14,257 nucleotides of DNA from an uncultured Eubacteriales bacterium (lineage in GTDB: Bacteria > Bacillota > Clostridia > UBA1381): assembly GCA_905199755.1 (NCBI GenBank), contig CAJKHT010000070.1, positions 1-14,257 on the forward strand, in the 5' to 3' direction. Position 1 is the first letter of the stretch; each line of letters opens with the position of its first letter. Below the pieces are notes generated by a model, which did no database searches, had not been told where the DNA came from, and saw only the letters and a program-made list of their open reading frames with translations. The position numbers were made by a program, and so were the translations under genes. Below are positions 12,993 through 14,257 of this stretch, piece by piece.

Positions 12993-14257
12993 TTACCTGT
13001 TATTATATCTTTCGTATGCCGCCTGCACAATTTCACATGCACGGTCTATTTTCAGAGTTTTCAATCCGCTTTCAAAGCTACTCTCAAATGTATCGAGAGA
13101 ATTTATGCCCGAAATATACTGTGCGGTATTTTCGTCCACAAACTTTTCGATTTCCGTCATAATATTTGAATATTCCGTACTTTCGTCAGCTGTATATGTG
13201 AGTGTGGGAAGCGTTGTTGATTCCGCTTTTCCGATATGCTTTGTCCAGTTTGCCAGAGATTCCTGCTGCTGCGGCTTTGAGTAATACTGCTCAATATATC
13301 TCTTATCCTGAACAAACGAACCGTTATTTGCAGCAAGGAAGTACTTGCCCATCGCCTGCGTAACCGTAAGTCCTTCGGAATTCTTCATAATCTCATCGGT
13401 ATATGTAGGATAGCCGTCCTTCATCTCATAGCTCTTTCCCTCTATACCAAAGTTAAAGAGCATATGCCCTTCCTCACTGTAGCCATAGTCAAGAAGCTTT
13501 GCGGCAAGCTCGGGGTATTTGCAGGAGGTGGTTATAGCAACCGAACCGTATGACGAATAAGTACCCGTCGCAGCGTCAAACTTAGGTATGCCGCCTTTCT
13601 TATCCGCAATAAACGGAATACCGACTATATCAAACTGCTGTCCTTTTGCAGACATTGTTTCAAGCCACTTGCCTACACCGCCCCCTCCGCTGGCATATGT
13701 CATACCCGACTCACCGTTAAGCATATTCGCATCAAGCAGTGTAGAATCGGTAGAAACATAGTTGTTGTCAAGCAGTCCTTCTTTATACCATTTGTTAAGT
13801 CTGGTCAAAGCCGTCTTGTATTCCGGCTGTGACGGTCCGAAAAGGACTTTGCCGTTCTCAACATAAAAGGTCTTTGATGCCTGACAAATATTCAAAAGAT
13901 AGTTTGTCTGGTAGTTCAGCATTGTGAGCGGAGCCTTTACTCCCAAATCATTCTTAAATGCACGGAGTGTTGTTTCAACCTCGTCAACCGTTTCCGGAAT
14001 GGGCAGATTCAGCTTTTCCAGCCAGTCTTGTCTGATAACCGGTCCGCATGAGGTTAAAAGCTCCTTATCACCCCTGATAAACGGGAATACATAATAGTTG
14101 CCCTCATCGGTAAGAACCAGCTTGTCAACATCTTTATTCTCCGAAAGATACTTCTTTAAATTAGGAGCATATTTATCAATCACATCGTCCAGCTTGATAA
14201 TTACCTTATCATTAATTGTTACTGTCGGACCGCCGAGAGCCTTTGCCCAGTCATACT
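12993..14257 (-). CDS. ABC transporter solute-binding lipoprotein, partial (N-terminus outside window)
   Basis: The C-terminal ~420 residues of an extracellular solute-binding protein, the family 1 (CUT1/LipO-like) type that captures oligosaccharides or sugar derivatives for an ABC importer. Coding continues in frame to the window edge, so the signal peptide, lipobox and true start lie beyond 14257. The in-frame GTG at 14183 is internal. Visible family features are YYVFPFIRGDK and VIRQDWLEKLNLPIPETVDE near the visible start. These are followed by FGPSQPEYKTALTRLNKWYK, GGGGVGKWLETM, the SYGSVAITTSCKYPELAAKL stretch and LLDYGYSEEGHMLFNFGIEG. All are typical of large (about 500-residue) clostridial lipoproteins paired with LplB/YtcP-type permeases. 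Those permeases would be expected nearby outside the window. The substrate cannot be inferred. No gene follows it before the shared terminator. Confidence 0.88.
   Translation of the reverse strand, partial: YDWAKALGGPTVTINDKVIIKLDDVIDKYAPNLKKYLSENKDVDKLVLTDEGNYYVFPFIRGDKELLTSCGPVIRQDWLEKLNLPIPETVDEVETTLRAFKNDLGVKAPLTMLNYQTNYLLNICQASKTFYVENGKVLFGPSQPEYKTALTRLNKWYKEGLLDNNYVSTDSTLLDANMLNGESGMTYASGGGGVGKWLETMSAKGQQFDIVGIPFIADKKGGIPKFDAATGTYSSYGSVAITTSCKYPELAAKLLDYGYSEEGHMLFNFGIEGKSYEMKDGYPTYTDEIMKNSEGLTVTQAMGKYFLAANNGSFVQDKRYIEQYYSKPQQQESLANWTKHIGKAESTTLPTLTYTADESTEYSNIMTEIEKFVDENTAQYISGINSLDTFESSFESGLKTLKIDRACEIVQAAYERYNNR

Overview
The window reads as chromosomal DNA of a spore-forming, Gram-positive anaerobe of the class Clostridia. 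Several genes are sporulation-specific (ylbJ, yqfC, yqfD and a SpoIIID-type regulator fragment). The ribosome-binding sites are strong GGAGG types, the promoters are sigma-A-like with 17-base spacers, and the yqfC-yqfD-phoH-ybeY-dgkA-era-yqzL-recO order is the Firmicute arrangement. Family or genus cannot be fixed from the sequence alone. No rRNA, tRNA, CRISPR array, insertion sequence or phage gene was seen.

Layout. (1) Bases 125-2391 hold a sigma-A-type promoter and a secreted 731-residue protein with three SH3-like segments and two C-terminal copper-amine-oxidase-like 'stalk' repeats. (2) Bases 2455-2740 hold a bidirectional terminator and a minus-strand 56-codon gene. Its N-terminus is a canonical SpoIIID helix-turn-helix, but the protein is much shorter than SpoIIID. 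(3) Bases 2912-3909 are the rplM-rpsI ribosomal protein operon (L13, S9), with its own promoter, leader and terminator. (4) Bases 4052-4734 hold an unrecognised membrane-anchored protein followed by two inverted repeats. (5) Bases 4752-5819 hold ylbJ on the minus strand, divergent from yqfC. (6) Bases 5933-11279 form a co-directional run: yqfC, yqfD, phoH, ybeY, dgkA, era, yqzL, recO. (7) Bases 11350-12971 hold a D-Ala-D-Ala carboxypeptidase gene with its own promoter and leader hairpin, ending in a palindromic terminator. (8) Bases 12993-14257 hold the C-terminal part of a minus-strand ABC sugar-type solute-binding lipoprotein that runs off the window.

How the genes fit together. YqfC, YqfD, YlbJ and the SpoIIID-like fragment belong to the mother-cell (sigma-E) programme of sporulation. 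PhoH, YbeY and Era are ribosome/RNA-maturation factors, DgkA recycles or salvages a lipid, and RecO serves recombinational repair. The carboxypeptidase trims cell-wall peptides. Compared with the Bacillus order, the HD-domain gene pgpH/yqfF (between phoH and ybeY) and cdd (between dgkA and era) are absent.

I found no convincing undescribed multi-gene system. The points most worth a second look are the shortened spoIIID-like gene, the divergent ylbJ/yqfCD sporulation junction, the orphan membrane-anchored gene with an inverted repeat over its stop codon, and several structured leaders.
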